A stretch of 64,000 nt of DNA from Cupriavidus sp. WGlv3 (lineage in GTDB: Bacteria > Pseudomonadota > Gammaproteobacteria > Burkholderiales > Burkholderiaceae). The position numbers were made by a program, and so were the translations under genes. The notes below the pieces were generated by a model. It ran no database searches and was not told the DNA's origin. It saw only the letters and a list, made by a program, of their open reading frames with translations. The stretch is taken from NCBI RefSeq assembly GCF_023952475.1, contig NZ_JALHRX010000003.1, positions 186,001 through 250,000 of the forward strand, given 5' to 3'. Below are positions 48,133 through 57,691 of the stretch, in pieces (position 1 is the stretch's first letter; each line of letters opens with the position of its first letter).

Positions 48133-49692
48133 TCAGTCCTCCGCGCCGGCGTCCTTCACTTCCTGCTTCACCGCCTGCTTCACCGCTTCATAGCGCCGCA
48201 GCGTTTGCTGGCGCGCCACGTCGTGCTGCACCAGCGGGCGCGGGTAATTGTCGCCCAGGCGCACGCCCGCCTCGGCCAGCACGGCTTCCGGCGCGGTCCA
48301 CGGCGCGTGCAGGTACTTGTCCGGCAACGCCGCCAGTTGCGGCAGGTATCTGCGGATGAAGCGGCCTTGCGGATCGAACTTCTGCGATTGCGTGACGGGA
48401 TTGAAGATCCGGAACCACGGCTGCGCGTCGCAGCCGGTGGACGCGGCCCATTGCCAGCCGCCGTTGTTGGCGGCCAGGTCGAAATCATTGAGCTGGTCGG
48501 CAAAATACTGCTCGCCGCGGCGCCAGTCGACGCCGAGGTCTTTGACCAGGAAGCTGGCCGTGACCATGCGCAGGCGGTTGTGCATATAGCCGCTTTGGCG
48601 GATCTGCAGCATCGCCGCGTCGATCAGCGGATAGCCGGTGGCGGCGTCGCACCAGGCGCGGAAATAACGCTCGCCGGTGTCGCCGTCCTGCCAGCGGATC
48701 GCGTCATAGGCCGGTTGGAACGCCGCGCCGTCGGCCACGCGCGGATGGTGATGCAGGATCATGAAGTAGAAATCGCGCCAGATCAGCTCCGACAGCCACA
48801 CCGCGGCGCCTGCGCTGTCGGCGCCGCCGCGCAGCATGGCGGCGTGCGCCGTGCGCGCCAGCGTGCGGATCGAGATGGTGCCGAAGCGCAGGTGCACCGA
48901 CAGGTAGCTGGGGCCGCGCAGGGCAGGGTAGTCGCGCCGGCGGCCATAGTCGCCCATGCGCTCTGTGAATTCCCCGAACAGGGCCTGCGCACCCGATGCG
49001 CCGGTGGGCATCGCGATCTCGGCCAGGTTGCTGGCGCCAAAGCCTAGCTGCGCGAGCGTCGGCACCGGCTGGCGGTACGCGGCGGGCACCGACGCCAGCG
49101 CCGGCAGGTACGGCTCGACCGGATAAGGGCGCAGGTCGAACGGCTCGACGGTCCTGAGCCAGGCGTTCTTGTACGGCGTGAACACCGAGAACGGCTTGCC
49201 CTGGCCGTTCAGGATCTCGTCGCGCTCGAACACCGCCTGGTCCTTGAAGGTAAAGAGCGCGCAGGCCTGCGCCGACAGCGCCTGGCGCACCGCTTCGTCG
49301 CGGGCGTTGGCGGCGGGCTCGTAGTCGTGGTTGGCGAAGGCCGCTTCGGCGTCCAGTGCGCGCGCCAGCGCGGGGATGGCGGTCTGCGCGCGGTCGTGCA
49401 GCACGATCAGGCCGCCGCCGGCCGCGGCCAGTGTCTCGGCGAGTTCCGCCAGTGATTGCCGGATGAATTCGACCCGCCGGTCGGCCCGCAGCCCGCGCGC
49501 AAGCAGCGGGTCGAGGATGTCGCGGTCGAACACGAACACGCACCACACCTGCGCGCAGTGCCGCAGGGCATAATGCAGCGCCGCGTGGTCGGTGGCGCGC
49601 AGGTCGCGCCGGAACCAGACCAGCCCGCGCGCGAAGGTCTTGCCGATCCGGTACGGTGGCCGGGACGTAGCCGGGTTGGCTGCTGCCTGCAT
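48133..49692 (-). CDS. phrB: Deoxyribodipyrimidine photolyase
   Basis: A 519-residue class I CPD photolyase using blue light and FAD to split pyrimidine dimers. The N-terminal antenna domain begins LVWFRRDLRATDHAALHYAL. The FAD-binding part has YLSVHLRFGTISIR, LIWRDFYFMILHHHP, MHNRLRMVTASFLVKDLGVDWRRGE and NGGWQWAASTGCDAQPWFRIFNP (in parts). ATG 49692 was preferred to an upstream in-frame start at 49809 because AGGCAAG precedes it. A 12-base duplication encodes the VKQAVKQ tail. Convergent with hemY. Confidence 0.95.
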   Translation of the reverse strand: MQAAANPATSRPPYRIGKTFARGLVWFRRDLRATDHAALHYALRHCAQVWCVFVFDRDILDPLLARGLRADRRVEFIRQSLAELAETLAAAGGGLIVLHDRAQTAIPALARALDAEAAFANHDYEPAANARDEAVRQALSAQACALFTFKDQAVFERDEILNGQGKPFSVFTPYKNAWLRTVEPFDLRPYPVEPYLPALASVPAAYRQPVPTLAQLGFGASNLAEIAMPTGASGAQALFGEFTERMGDYGRRRDYPALRGPSYLSVHLRFGTISIRTLARTAHAAMLRGGADSAGAAVWLSELIWRDFYFMILHHHPRVADGAAFQPAYDAIRWQDGDTGERYFRAWCDAATGYPLIDAAMLQIRQSGYMHNRLRMVTASFLVKDLGVDWRRGEQYFADQLNDFDLAANNGGWQWAASTGCDAQPWFRIFNPVTQSQKFDPQGRFIRRYLPQLAALPDKYLHAPWTAPEAVLAEAGVRLGDNYPRPLVQHDVARQQTLRRYEAVKQAVKQEVKDAGAED

Positions 49693-49824
49693 GTTCGCTT
49701 GCCTGTCTGACGGGTTTGCCGGCGCTGGATCTTGTGCAAGGCCGGATCGATCGCGCCGATACCCTAACATAGCGGTACCGGCCGGCGTGCCGCCGGCCGC
49801 CATCCCCATTCTCTACGGAAGCTC

Positions 49825-50532
49825 ATGACTCTCGACCGAATTCTTCAATCCCAGGGCTTTGGCACGCGCCGGTACTGCGGCGACCTGATCGCCGCCGGGC
49901 TGGTCGAGGTCAACGGCGAGTTGTGCGAAGACCCGCGCGCGCAGTTCGACGTGGACGGCCTGCGCCTGACCGTCGACGGCGAGGACTGGCTGGCCTGCAC
50001 CAAGGCCTACCTGATGCTGAACAAGCCCACCGGCTATGAATGTTCGCAACGCCCGCGCCATCACCCCAGCGTCTACAACCTGCTGCCGGTGCCGCTGCGC
50101 CAGCGCGAGGTGCAGGCGGTGGGGCGGCTCGACCACGACACCACCGGCCTGCTGCTGCTGACCGACGATGGCCAGTTCATCCACGCCCAGACCTCGCCCA
50201 AGCGCAAGGTGCCCAAGGTCTATGAAGTGACCACCGCCGAGCCGGTCACGCCCGAGCAGGCCGAGGCGCTGCGCAGCGGCGTTCAGCTGCTGGACGAACC
50301 GGCGCCGATCGCGGCGGAAGCCTGCGAGATCACCGGCGAACGCAGCCTGCGGCTGACGCTGGTGCAAGGCAAGTACCATCAGGTCAAGCGCATGGTCGCG
50401 GCCGCGGGCAACCACGTCGACGCGCTGCATCGCAGCGCCATCGGCAGCCTGAAGCTGGACCCCGCGCTGGCTGAGGGCGAGTGGCGCTGGCTGACGGCCG
50501 AGGAACTGGCCGCGCTGACCGGCAAGGAATGA
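49825..50532 (+). CDS. rsuA: 16S rRNA pseudouridine(516) synthase RsuA
   Basis: A 235-residue pseudouridine synthase. An N-terminal S4 domain (LDRILQSQGFGTRRYCGDLIAAG) binds RNA. The catalytic Asp is in GRLDHDTTGLLLLTDDG, and GKYHQVKRMVAAAGNHVDALHR is the RsuA subclass block. Divergent from the photolyase gene. The site-specific assignment to U516 is by family. Confidence 0.93.
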   Translation: MTLDRILQSQGFGTRRYCGDLIAAGLVEVNGELCEDPRAQFDVDGLRLTVDGEDWLACTKAYLMLNKPTGYECSQRPRHHPSVYNLLPVPLRQREVQAVGRLDHDTTGLLLLTDDGQFIHAQTSPKRKVPKVYEVTTAEPVTPEQAEALRSGVQLLDEPAPIAAEACEITGERSLRLTLVQGKYHQVKRMVAAAGNHVDALHRSAIGSLKLDPALAEGEWRWLTAEELAALTGKE

Positions 50533-50550
50533 GCCATCAAGGTATCAAAC

Positions 50551-50631
50551 ACCACCGTCATTCCCGCGCAGGCGGGAATCCAGTGACTTTTGAAGACGCT
50601 GGGTTCCCGCCTGCGCGGGAACGACGGTGGT
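50551..50631. repeat. Palindromic intergenic repeat (BIME-like)
   Basis: An 81-base inverted repeat. ACCACCGTC at 50551-50559 pairs with GACGGTGGT at 50623-50631. Inside are two head-to-tail opposed units, TTCCCGCGCAGGCGGGAA and TTCCCGCCTGCGCGGGAA, each itself a short hairpin, separated by about 25 bases. This is the REP/BIME-type architecture common in betaproteobacterial intergenic DNA. It lies between rsuA and yqgE, both on the plus strand. Confidence 0.8.
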
Positions 50632-50716
50632 TAACTGAACGGCATTCAGCCACTGGCGCGCCGCTTGCTGCACTGGAGCGCCCGCCAATCTTTTCCGGAA
50701 GACCCCCGGCGATTTG

Positions 50717-50722
50717 ATAAAA
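50717..50722 (+). promoter_or_regulatory. Possible -10 element of the yqgE operon
   Basis: TAAAAT at 50717-50722 overlaps the first candidate ATG of yqgE. If real, transcription would begin near 50729, making ATG 50731 the true (near-leaderless) start. No good -35 is seen. Confidence 0.25.
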
Positions 50723-51303
50723 TGCAAGGCATGGCGAAGCCCGAAGCACCCATCAATCTGACCAATCAGTTCCTGATTGCCATGCCTGGCATGGCCGATC
50801 CGACCTTTTCGGGTTCCGTCGTCTACATCTGCGAACACAACGAGCGTGGCGCGCTCGGGCTGGTGATCAACCGGCCCATCGACATCGACATGGCCACGCT
50901 GTTCGACAAGATCGACCTCAAGCTCGAGATCCAGCCCGTGGCGCACCAGCCGGTCTACTTCGGCGGCCCGGTGCAGACCGAGCGCGGCTTCGTGCTGCAC
51001 GACCCGGTCGGCGTCTATGTCTCGTCGCTGGCCGTGCCCGGCGGGCTGGAGATGACCACCTCCAAGGACGTGCTCGAGGCCGTGGCCAACGGCAGCGGCC
51101 CGCACCGCTTCCTGCTGACGCTGGGATATTCCGGCTGGGGCGCCGGCCAGCTGGAGGAAGAACTCAGCCGCAACGGCTGGCTCACGGTCCAGGCCGATCC
51201 CGAGATCATCTTCAGCGTGCCGCCCGACGAGCGCTTTGCCGCCGCCATCCGGCTGCTGGGCATCGACTTCACCATGCTGTCCGGCGAGGCCGGGCATGCC
51301 TGA
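50722..51303 (+). CDS. yqgE: YqgE/AlgH family protein (UPF0301)
   Basis: A 193-residue protein of the UPF0301/AlgH family: [40 protein letters not shown] (in parts), [15 protein letters not shown] and [15 protein letters not shown] are intact. No enzymatic role is established. ATG 50722 or ATG 50731 may be the start; neither has a clear ribosome site. The stop overlaps the ruvX start by 8 bases, as in many proteobacteria where yqgE and yqgF are paired. Confidence 0.92.
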   Translation: MQGMAKPEAPINLTNQFLIAMPGMADPTFSGSVVYICEHNERGALGLVINRPIDIDMATLFDKIDLKLEIQPVAHQPVYFGGPVQTERGFVLHDPVGVYVSSLAVPGGLEMTTSKDVLEAVANGSGPHRFLLTLGYSGWGAGQLEEELSRNGWLTVQADPEIIFSVPPDERFAAAIRLLGIDFTMLSGEAGHA

Positions 51304-51721
51304 TGCCGTGGGGCGTGAACTGCCCCGCGACGGCACGGTCCTGGCATTCGACTACGGCGAAAAAAAGATCGGCGTTGCGCTGGGCAACTTCATCACGCGC
51401 GAGGCGCGTGCCCTGACCATCCTTCCCAATATCACCGTCGAGGGCCGCTTCGAGGCCGTGGCCGCGCTGATCCAGGAGTGGAACCCGGTGCAGCTGATCG
51501 TCGGCATGCCGGTCAACCCCGAAGGCGGCGAGCAGCCGTCGATGAAGCTGGCGCGGCGCTTCGGCAACCAGCTCAACGGCCGCTTCGGCCTGCCGGTGGA
51601 GTGGGTCGACGAGCGCTATACCTCGCGCGCCGCGTCGATGGCCGGCGCCCGCCGCGGCGAACTCGATGCCGAGGCCGCGCGCATCATCCTGCAACAGTAT
51701 TTCGACCAATTCCCGCTATGA
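51296..51721 (+). CDS. ruvX: Holliday junction resolvase-like protein RuvX/YqgF
   Basis: A 141-residue RNase H-fold nuclease. The first acidic strand is [15 protein letters not shown], followed by [14 protein letters not shown] and [12 protein letters not shown]. Family members act in 16S rRNA 5' end processing and resolve branched DNA in vitro. It starts inside yqgE and its stop overlaps the pyrR start (ATGA). Confidence 0.94.
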   Translation: MPDAVGRELPRDGTVLAFDYGEKKIGVALGNFITREARALTILPNITVEGRFEAVAALIQEWNPVQLIVGMPVNPEGGEQPSMKLARRFGNQLNGRFGLPVEWVDERYTSRAASMAGARRGELDAEAARIILQQYFDQFPL

Positions 51722-52254
51722 CGCAGATTTCCGTTCCCGACGCCGAGTCGCTGTATCGCAAGCTGCTGGACCAGGCGCAGGCGCTGATCCCCGAGGCCGA
51801 GCGCGCGCGCTGGTCGGTGGCCGGCATCCATTCCGGCGGGGCCTGGATTGCCGCGCGGCTGGCGGCGGACCTGCAACTGCCCGAGCACGGCGTGATCAAC
51901 GTCGCCTTCCATCGCGACGACTATGCCAAGAAGGGCCTGCACAGCCAGGCCCAGCCGACCACGCTGCCGTTTGCCGTGGACGAGCGCAACATCCTGCTGA
52001 TCGACGACGTGCTGGCCACCGGCCGCACCATCCGCGCCGCCGTCAACGAGCTGTTCGACTACGGCCGCCCCGCGCGCGTGGCGCTGGGCGTGCTGGTCGA
52101 CCGCGGCGGGCGCCAGCTGCCGATCGCCGCCGACCTGTGCGCGGCCGAGATGGCGCTGCCGCCCGGCACGACCCTGGTGCTGTCGCGCCAGGGCGAAGGC
52201 GCGGCCGCGCAATTCGCCTTCGCCACCGAACCCACCGATTCCGCCACCGGCTGA
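51718..52254 (+). CDS. pyrR: Bifunctional PyrR (pyr regulatory / uracil phosphoribosyltransferase-like)
   Basis: A 178-residue PRTase-fold protein. The PRPP loop is [22 protein letters not shown], and [14 protein letters not shown] and [12 protein letters not shown] are PyrR blocks. In Bacillus PyrR binds leader RNA; in gammaproteobacteria and relatives its regulatory role is less clear. It is coupled to ruvX and lies 100 bases before pyrB, where a leader could be regulated. Confidence 0.92.
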   Translation: MTQISVPDAESLYRKLLDQAQALIPEAERARWSVAGIHSGGAWIAARLAADLQLPEHGVINVAFHRDDYAKKGLHSQAQPTTLPFAVDERNILLIDDVLATGRTIRAAVNELFDYGRPARVALGVLVDRGGRQLPIAADLCAAEMALPPGTTLVLSRQGEGAAAQFAFATEPTDSATG

Positions 52255-52257
52255 ACC

Positions 52258-52336
52258 GGCACCGAGGGTGCCCGGCGCGCCCGAACGCCGGAAAGCCCGA
52301 AAGCCTGCCCCGAGACCAGACCACCTCCCGTTTTTT
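52258..52336 (+). promoter_or_regulatory. pyrB leader with hairpin and T6 tract
   Basis: A GGCACC-GAG-GGTGCC hairpin at 52258-52272 and a run of six Ts at 52331-52336 lie between pyrR and pyrB. The T-run ends 18 bases before the pyrB ATG and is not directly preceded by a stable stem. It might take part in transcript control of the pyr genes; this is a suggestion only. Confidence 0.25.
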
Positions 52337-52354
52337 GCCCGCGCCCGACCAGCC

Positions 52355-53326
52355 ATGACCAAGACGTTCCGCAACCCGCAGCTCACCAAGAACGGCGAAC
52401 TGAAGCACCTGCTGTCGATCGAGGGGTTGTCGCGTGACATGATCACGCACATCCTCGACACCGCCAGCCAGTTTGTCTCGCTGTCCGACTCCGACCGCGA
52501 TGTCAAGAAGGTGCCGCTGCTGCGCGGCAAGAGCGTGTTCAACCTGTTCTTCGAGAACTCCACCCGCACCCGCACCACCTTCGAGATAGCCGCCAAGCGG
52601 CTGTCGGCGGACGTGCTGAACCTGAACATCAACGCCTCGTCGACCAGCAAGGGCGAGTCGCTGCTGGACACCATCAACAACCTGTCGGCGATGTCCGCCG
52701 ACATGTTCGTGGTGCGCCATGCCAGCTCGGGCGCGCCCTACCTGATCGCCGAGCACGTCGCCCCGCACGTGCACGTGATCAACGCCGGCGACGGCCGCCA
52801 TGCGCACCCGACGCAAGGCCTGCTGGACATGTACACCATCCGGCATTTCAAGAAGGACTTCACCAACCTGACGGTGGCCATCGTCGGCGACATCCTGCAC
52901 TCGCGCGTGGCGCGTTCCGACATCCACGCGCTGACCACGCTGGGCGTGCCCGAAGTGCGCGCCATCGGCCCGCGCACGCTGCTGCCGTCCGGGCTGGAGC
53001 AGATGGGCGTGCGCGTGTTCCACAGCATGGAAGAGGGCCTCAAGGGCGTCGACGTGGTCATCATGCTGCGGCTGCAGAACGAACGCATGAGCGGCGCGCT
53101 GCTGCCCTCGGCGCAAGAGTACTTCAAGGCCTACGGCCTCACGCCGGAGCGCCTGGCGCTGGCCAGGCCCGACGCCATCGTGATGCACCCGGGCCCGATG
53201 AACCGCGGCGTCGAGATCGACTCCGCCGTGGCCGACGGCCCGCAGTCCGTGATCCTGAACCAGGTGACCTTCGGCATCGCCGTACGCATGGCGGTGATGG
53301 GCATCGTCGCCGGGAACAACGACTGA
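52355..53326 (+). CDS. pyrB: Aspartate carbamoyltransferase catalytic subunit
   Basis: A 323-residue enzyme joining carbamoyl phosphate and aspartate in pyrimidine synthesis. The carbamoyl phosphate loop [35 protein letters not shown] and [12 protein letters not shown] are all present. No PyrI gene follows; instead a degenerate dihydroorotase does, as in the Pseudomonas-type class A complex. Its TGA overlaps the next ATG (TGATG). Confidence 0.96.
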   Translation: MTKTFRNPQLTKNGELKHLLSIEGLSRDMITHILDTASQFVSLSDSDRDVKKVPLLRGKSVFNLFFENSTRTRTTFEIAAKRLSADVLNLNINASSTSKGESLLDTINNLSAMSADMFVVRHASSGAPYLIAEHVAPHVHVINAGDGRHAHPTQGLLDMYTIRHFKKDFTNLTVAIVGDILHSRVARSDIHALTTLGVPEVRAIGPRTLLPSGLEQMGVRVFHSMEEGLKGVDVVIMLRLQNERMSGALLPSAQEYFKAYGLTPERLALARPDAIVMHPGPMNRGVEIDSAVADGPQSVILNQVTFGIAVRMAVMGIVAGNND

Positions 53327-54681
53327 TGCCGGACAGCTTGACCCCGAACGCCAGCCAGAACACACCGAACCAGCCCAGCGACACGACAAGCCAAGCTATG
53401 AAGATTCACATCCAGGGCGGCCGCCTGATCGATCCGGCCAGTAACACCGACGCCGCGCAGGACCTCTATATCGCCGCCGGCAAGATCGTCGGCGTCGGCA
53501 GCGCCCCGGCGGACTTCACCGCCAACAAGGTCATCGACGCCAAAGGGCTGATCGTGTGCCCGGGCCTGGTCGACCTGTCCGCGCGCCTGCGCGAGCCCGG
53601 CTACGAATACAAGGCCACGCTCGAATCCGAGGTCGCGGCCGCTACCGCCGGCGGCGTGACCAGCCTGGTCTGCCCACCCGACACCGACCCGGTGCTCGAC
53701 GAGCCCGGCCTGGTCGAAATGCTGAAGTTCCGCGCACGCACGCTGAACCAGACCCACGTCTACCCGCTCGGCGCGCTGACGCTGGGCCTGAAGGGCGAGA
53801 CCCTGACCGAGATGGGCCAACTGACCGAGGCCGGCTGCGTCGGCTTCAGCCAGGCCGAGGCGCCGGTGCGCAACACCCAGGTGCTGCTGCGCGCGCTGCA
53901 ATACGCGCAGACCTTCGGCTTCACCGTGTGGCTGCGTCCGGAAGACCCGTTCCTCGGCGGCGGCGTCGCCGCCAGCGGCGCGGTGGCTTCGCGCCTGGGC
54001 CTGTCGGGCGTGTCGGTGATCGCCGAGACCGTGCGCCTGCACACCATCTTCGAGCTGATGCGCAGCACCGGCGCCCGCGTCCACCTGTGCCGGCTGTCGT
54101 CCGCCGCCGGGCTGGAACTGGTGCGCCAGGCCAAGCGGGAAGGCCTGAAAGTGACCTGCGACGTCAATATCCACCACGTCTCGCTGACCGACATGGATAT
54201 CGGCTACTTCAACTCGCAGATGCGCTTCTCGCCGCCGCTGCGCAGCCCGCGCGACCGCGACGCCATCGTCGCCGCGCTCGCCGACGGCACCATCGACGCG
54301 CTGTGCTCGGACCACACGCCGGTTGACGACGACGAAAAGCTGCTGCCCTTCGCCGAGGCCTCGCCGGGCGCAACCGGCCTGGAACTGCTGCTGCCGCTGA
54401 CCCTGCGCTGGGCCAGCGAGCACAAGGTCCCGCTGGCGCAGGCGCTGGCCCGCATCACCGCCGAACCCGCCCGCGTGATCGGCCTCAAGGCCGGCACCCT
54501 CGCCGTCGGCAGCGCCGCCGACGTGTGCGTGTTCGATCCGAAGCAAGTGTGGAAGGTCGAGCGCCGCTCCCTCAAGAGCCAGGGCAAGAACTCGCCGTGG
54601 CTCGGCTACGAAATGGAAGGCAAGGTCCGCATGACTCTTGTCGGCGGGCAAGTCGTCTACGGCAACCACGCGCAGGCATGA
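53326..54681 (+). CDS. pyrC: Degenerate dihydroorotase (PyrC'/PyrX)
   Basis: A 451-residue amidohydrolase-fold protein. The metal-binding DxHxH of active dihydroorotases is replaced: Asp83-Leu-Ser85-Ala-Arg87, so both histidines are missing. CSDHTPVDDDEK and CDVNIHHVSLTD are kept. In Pseudomonas the analogous PyrC' is inactive and needed for PyrB assembly, so a structural role is expected here. ATG 53326 is coupled to the pyrB stop; ATG 53398 (MKIHIQGG) matches the usual start of relatives and is a real alternative. The 24 extra residues are Ser/Asn/Thr/Gln/Pro-rich. Confidence 0.92.
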   Translation: MPDSLTPNASQNTPNQPSDTTSQAMKIHIQGGRLIDPASNTDAAQDLYIAAGKIVGVGSAPADFTANKVIDAKGLIVCPGLVDLSARLREPGYEYKATLESEVAAATAGGVTSLVCPPDTDPVLDEPGLVEMLKFRARTLNQTHVYPLGALTLGLKGETLTEMGQLTEAGCVGFSQAEAPVRNTQVLLRALQYAQTFGFTVWLRPEDPFLGGGVAASGAVASRLGLSGVSVIAETVRLHTIFELMRSTGARVHLCRLSSAAGLELVRQAKREGLKVTCDVNIHHVSLTDMDIGYFNSQMRFSPPLRSPRDRDAIVAALADGTIDALCSDHTPVDDDEKLLPFAEASPGATGLELLLPLTLRWASEHKVPLAQALARITAEPARVIGLKAGTLAVGSAADVCVFDPKQVWKVERRSLKSQGKNSPWLGYEMEGKVRMTLVGGQVVYGNHAQA

Positions 54682-55511
54682 TCTGGCTGCGCAAGACCGC
54701 ACTGGTCCTGCACCTGCTGCGCGGCTTGCTGACCTGCGCCTTGCTGTTCCCGTGGCTGGGCGTGCGCTCGCGCGCATGGCATATCCGGCGCTGGTCGAGG
54801 CGGCTGCTGCGGATCTGCGGGGTCGAAGTGGAGGTAGTCGACGCCACTGGCGCCGCGCACACCGGCGCGGCGCGCCAGGGGGCGATGGTGGTGTCCAACC
54901 ACATCTCGTGGCTGGACATCTACGTCATCCACAGCTGGCAGCCGGTGCGCTTCGTCGCCAAGTCCGAGATCCGCAGTTGGCCGCTGATCGGCTGGCTGTG
55001 CGACAAGACCGGCACCATCTTCATCGAGCGCGCGCGCAAGCGGGACGCGCATCGCGTGCTGCATGACATTACGGATGTGATGCTGCAGGGCGACCTGGTC
55101 GGGGTGTTTCCGGAAGGGACGACCACGGACGGGACCAGCGTGCTGCCGTTCCATGCCAACCTGATGCAGGCGCCGATTTCGGGCGGGCTGCCGGTGCAGC
55201 CGCTGGGCCTGAACTACCTCGATGCCGCCACCGGCCAGCCGACGCTGGCCGCCGCCTATATCGGCGACACCACGCTGCTGCGATCGCTGGAGGCGGTCTT
55301 GCGCGCGCCGCCGATCAAGGCGCGGCTGGTGCTCGGGCCCGCGTTGGTGCCGGCCTCGGGCGACCGTCGCGAACTGGCGGCTTCCGCCAGGGAAGTCGTC
55401 GCCCATCTCAGCCAGGGCGCCGCGGAGCATGCCGCCACGGCAGCGCAACGGCTGAATCAGCCCTCAGAACCGGGCGGCGCGGCGCAACCGGCGTCCGCTG
55501 CCATCGGCTAG
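54678..55511 (+). CDS. plsC: 1-acyl-sn-glycerol-3-phosphate acyltransferase
   Basis: A 277-residue membrane acyltransferase of phospholipid synthesis. The catalytic NHxxxxD motif is NHISWLD, with FPEGTTTDG and FIERARKRDAH as further blocks. An N-terminal hydrophobic helix (LHLLRGLLTCALLFPWLGV) anchors it to the inner membrane. It overlaps pyrC' by 4 bases (ATGA). Fatty acid or hemolysin-like acyl transfer is an alternative, but PlsC is most likely. Confidence 0.9.
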   Translation: MIWLRKTALVLHLLRGLLTCALLFPWLGVRSRAWHIRRWSRRLLRICGVEVEVVDATGAAHTGAARQGAMVVSNHISWLDIYVIHSWQPVRFVAKSEIRSWPLIGWLCDKTGTIFIERARKRDAHRVLHDITDVMLQGDLVGVFPEGTTTDGTSVLPFHANLMQAPISGGLPVQPLGLNYLDAATGQPTLAAAYIGDTTLLRSLEAVLRAPPIKARLVLGPALVPASGDRRELAASAREVVAHLSQGAAEHAATAAQRLNQPSEPGGAAQPASAAIG

Positions 55512-55524
55512 CCGCCCTGTCGTC

Positions 55525-55538
55525 CCCGCCAACGCGGG
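55525..55538. terminator. Short hairpin between plsC and apaH
   Basis: CCCGC/GCGGG with a CAAC loop in the 35-base convergent gap. No U-tract. It resembles a degenerate half of the palindromic repeat at 50551-50631 (it is also preceded by CGTC). Confidence 0.35.
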
Positions 55539-55546
55539 ATAGCGGG

Positions 55547-56395
55547 TCACGCCAGCGGATCGCAATATTGCGGGCAATCCACCTGGATCACGGTCCGCTC
55601 GGCCGGGTTCTGCGCCAGGCGCGCCGCTGTCAGCTTGCCACCCCAGACGCAACCCGTATCCAGCGCCATCAGGTTTGGCCGCATGACCAGGCCCAGCGTC
55701 GACCAGTGCCCGCAAACCACCGTCACCGCCTCGGTGCGCCGCCCCGGTACGTCGAACCAGGGCATGAACCCTTCCGGCGCCTTGCCCGGGCCATCCTTGG
55801 TCTTGAAGTCCATCACCCCGTCGATTGTGCAATAGCGCAGGCGGGTGAGGGCATTTACCACCACGCGGAGACGGTCGATGCCGCGCAGGCCGTCGTGCCA
55901 GCGGTCCGGGGTGTTGCCGAAGATGTCGGCGAGGAAACCCTGCCAGTTGGGACCCTGCAGCTGTTCTTCGACTTCACGGGCAAGGTCGATCACCTGGGCT
56001 GCGGTCCACTGCGGCAGCACACCGGCGTGGACCAGCAGGAAGTTGTTTTCCAGCACGGCCAGGGGGCGGTGGCGCAGCCAGGTGAGCAGGTCGTCACGGT
56101 CGGGAGCGGCGAGGATGTCGTCGAGGGTGTCGTGGCGGCCTTTCTTGCGGACACCGGAGGCGACGGCGAGAAGGTGGATGTCGTGGTTGCCGAGCACGGT
56201 TTCCGCGCGAGAGCCCATGGCGCGGATAGTGCGCAGGGTCTGGAGGGAACCGGGGCCTCGGTTGACGAGATCGCCGACCAGGCGCACCGCTGGCTGCGCC
56301 GGCAGGTGGGCCAGCAAGGCGTCCAGGGACGGCGCGCAACCTTGCAGGTCACCGATGGCGTGAAGTGATGAATATGTAACTTTATTGTTGGGCAT
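55547..56395 (-). CDS. apaH: Symmetrical bis(5'-nucleosyl)-tetraphosphatase
   Basis: A 282-residue metallophosphatase that splits Ap4A into two ADP. Active-site blocks are [46 protein letters not shown] and VCGHWSTLG, with [17 protein letters not shown] near the end. The length is normal. Convergent with plsC; its promoter shares a 231-base gap with rfbB. Confidence 0.95.
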   Translation of the reverse strand: MPNNKVTYSSLHAIGDLQGCAPSLDALLAHLPAQPAVRLVGDLVNRGPGSLQTLRTIRAMGSRAETVLGNHDIHLLAVASGVRKKGRHDTLDDILAAPDRDDLLTWLRHRPLAVLENNFLLVHAGVLPQWTAAQVIDLAREVEEQLQGPNWQGFLADIFGNTPDRWHDGLRGIDRLRVVVNALTRLRYCTIDGVMDFKTKDGPGKAPEGFMPWFDVPGRRTEAVTVVCGHWSTLGLVMRPNLMALDTGCVWGGKLTAARLAQNPAERTVIQVDCPQYCDPLA

Positions 56396-56626
56396 CTGGT
56401 CCTGTCAGAACAAATTCGCTTCTATTTGTAGTTTTGTGACCGATATACCGTGGCACGGTTACATGAGGCTACAAAAAGTGGGAGGCAGCCCGTAAGCTGG
56501 GGCATTCAGTCAGATAGAATACCGCCACTTCTGCAGGCACTTAACGCCCCGCCGTCCCGGAAGAGGACAAGGTGGGCGCTCGGCTTTTGTCGGGTCATCG
56601 AAACATATCGAGGCAAGGAGCAAGTT

Positions 56627-57691
56627 TTGTCCCATATTTTGGTCACTGGGGGCGCCGGTTTCATTGGCGCCAATTTCGTTCTCGCTTGGTTGAGCGACAA
56701 GTCCGCCGATGGAGTGGTGAACGTCGACAAGCTCACCTATGCGGGCAATCGAAAGACCCTCGCATCGGTCGAGGACGACCCCCGCCACGTGTTTTCGCAA
56801 ACCGATATTTGCGACCGTGCCGCACTGGATCAGCTCTTCGCCACCTACAAGCCGCGCGCCGTGCTGCACTTTGCCGCCGAGAGCCACGTTGACCGCTCCA
56901 TCCATGGGCCCGGTGAGTTCATCCAGACCAATATCGTTGGCACGTTTACGCTGCTGGAGGCCGCGCGCGCCTACTGGAGCGGCCTGCAGGAACCGGCCAA
57001 ATCCGAATTCCGCTTCCTCCATGTGTCGACCGACGAGGTGTTCGGCTCGCTGAGCGAAACCGACCCGCAGTTCTCGGAAACGACCGCCTACGCGCCTAAC
57101 AGCCCGTACTCGGCCTCCAAGGCCGCATCGGATCACCTCGTGCGCGCGTATCACCATACCTATGGCTTGCCGGTTCTGACGACGAACTGCTCGAACAACT
57201 ACGGTCCGTATCATTTCCCCGAGAAGCTGATCCCGCTGATCATCGCCAATGCAATGGCAGGCAAGCCGCTGCCGATTTACGGCGATGGGCTGAACGTGCG
57301 TGACTGGCTGTACGTGCGCGACCACTGCTCGGCCATCCGCGAGGTGCTGGCACGCGGCCGCCTGGGCGAAACCTATAACGTGGGCGGCTGGAACGAGAAG
57401 ACGAATCTCGACGTCGTGCACACGCTGTGCGACCTGCTCGATGAACTGTCGCCCAAGGCCACCGGCTCTTACCGCGACCAGATCACCTTCGTCAAGGATC
57501 GCCCCGGTCATGATCGCCGCTATGCGATCGATGCGCGCAAGTTGGAACGCGAACTGGGCTGGAAGCCGGCCGAGACTTTTGAAAGCGGTCTGCGCAAGAC
57601 GGTCCAGTGGTACCTGGACAACCAGGCGTGGGTGCAGGACGTGATGTCGGGGGAATATCGGAACTGGGTGGCGAAGCAATATGCCGCTTGA
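56627..57691 (+). CDS. rfbB: dTDP-glucose 4,6-dehydratase
   Basis: A 354-residue short-chain dehydrogenase/reductase making dTDP-4-keto-6-deoxyglucose. NAD site: [19 protein letters not shown]. Catalytic triad region: STDEVFGSL and [15 protein letters not shown] (YxxxK). TTG 56627 was chosen because AAGGAG lies 6 bases upstream and the protein then begins at the conserved [11 protein letters not shown]. It is the first gene of the polysaccharide locus and overlaps rfbD by 11 bases. A TAGAAT at 56515-56520 may be the -10 of its promoter. Confidence 0.95.
   Translation: MSHILVTGGAGFIGANFVLAWLSDKSADGVVNVDKLTYAGNRKTLASVEDDPRHVFSQTDICDRAALDQLFATYKPRAVLHFAAESHVDRSIHGPGEFIQTNIVGTFTLLEAARAYWSGLQEPAKSEFRFLHVSTDEVFGSLSETDPQFSETTAYAPNSPYSASKAASDHLVRAYHHTYGLPVLTTNCSNNYGPYHFPEKLIPLIIANAMAGKPLPIYGDGLNVRDWLYVRDHCSAIREVLARGRLGETYNVGGWNEKTNLDVVHTLCDLLDELSPKATGSYRDQITFVKDRPGHDRRYAIDARKLERELGWKPAETFESGLRKTVQWYLDNQAWVQDVMSGEYRNWVAKQYAA

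Noticed and set aside
53326..54681. Annotating the gene after pyrB as an active dihydroorotase
   Set aside because: Both histidines of the DxHxH metal motif are replaced by Ser and Arg.
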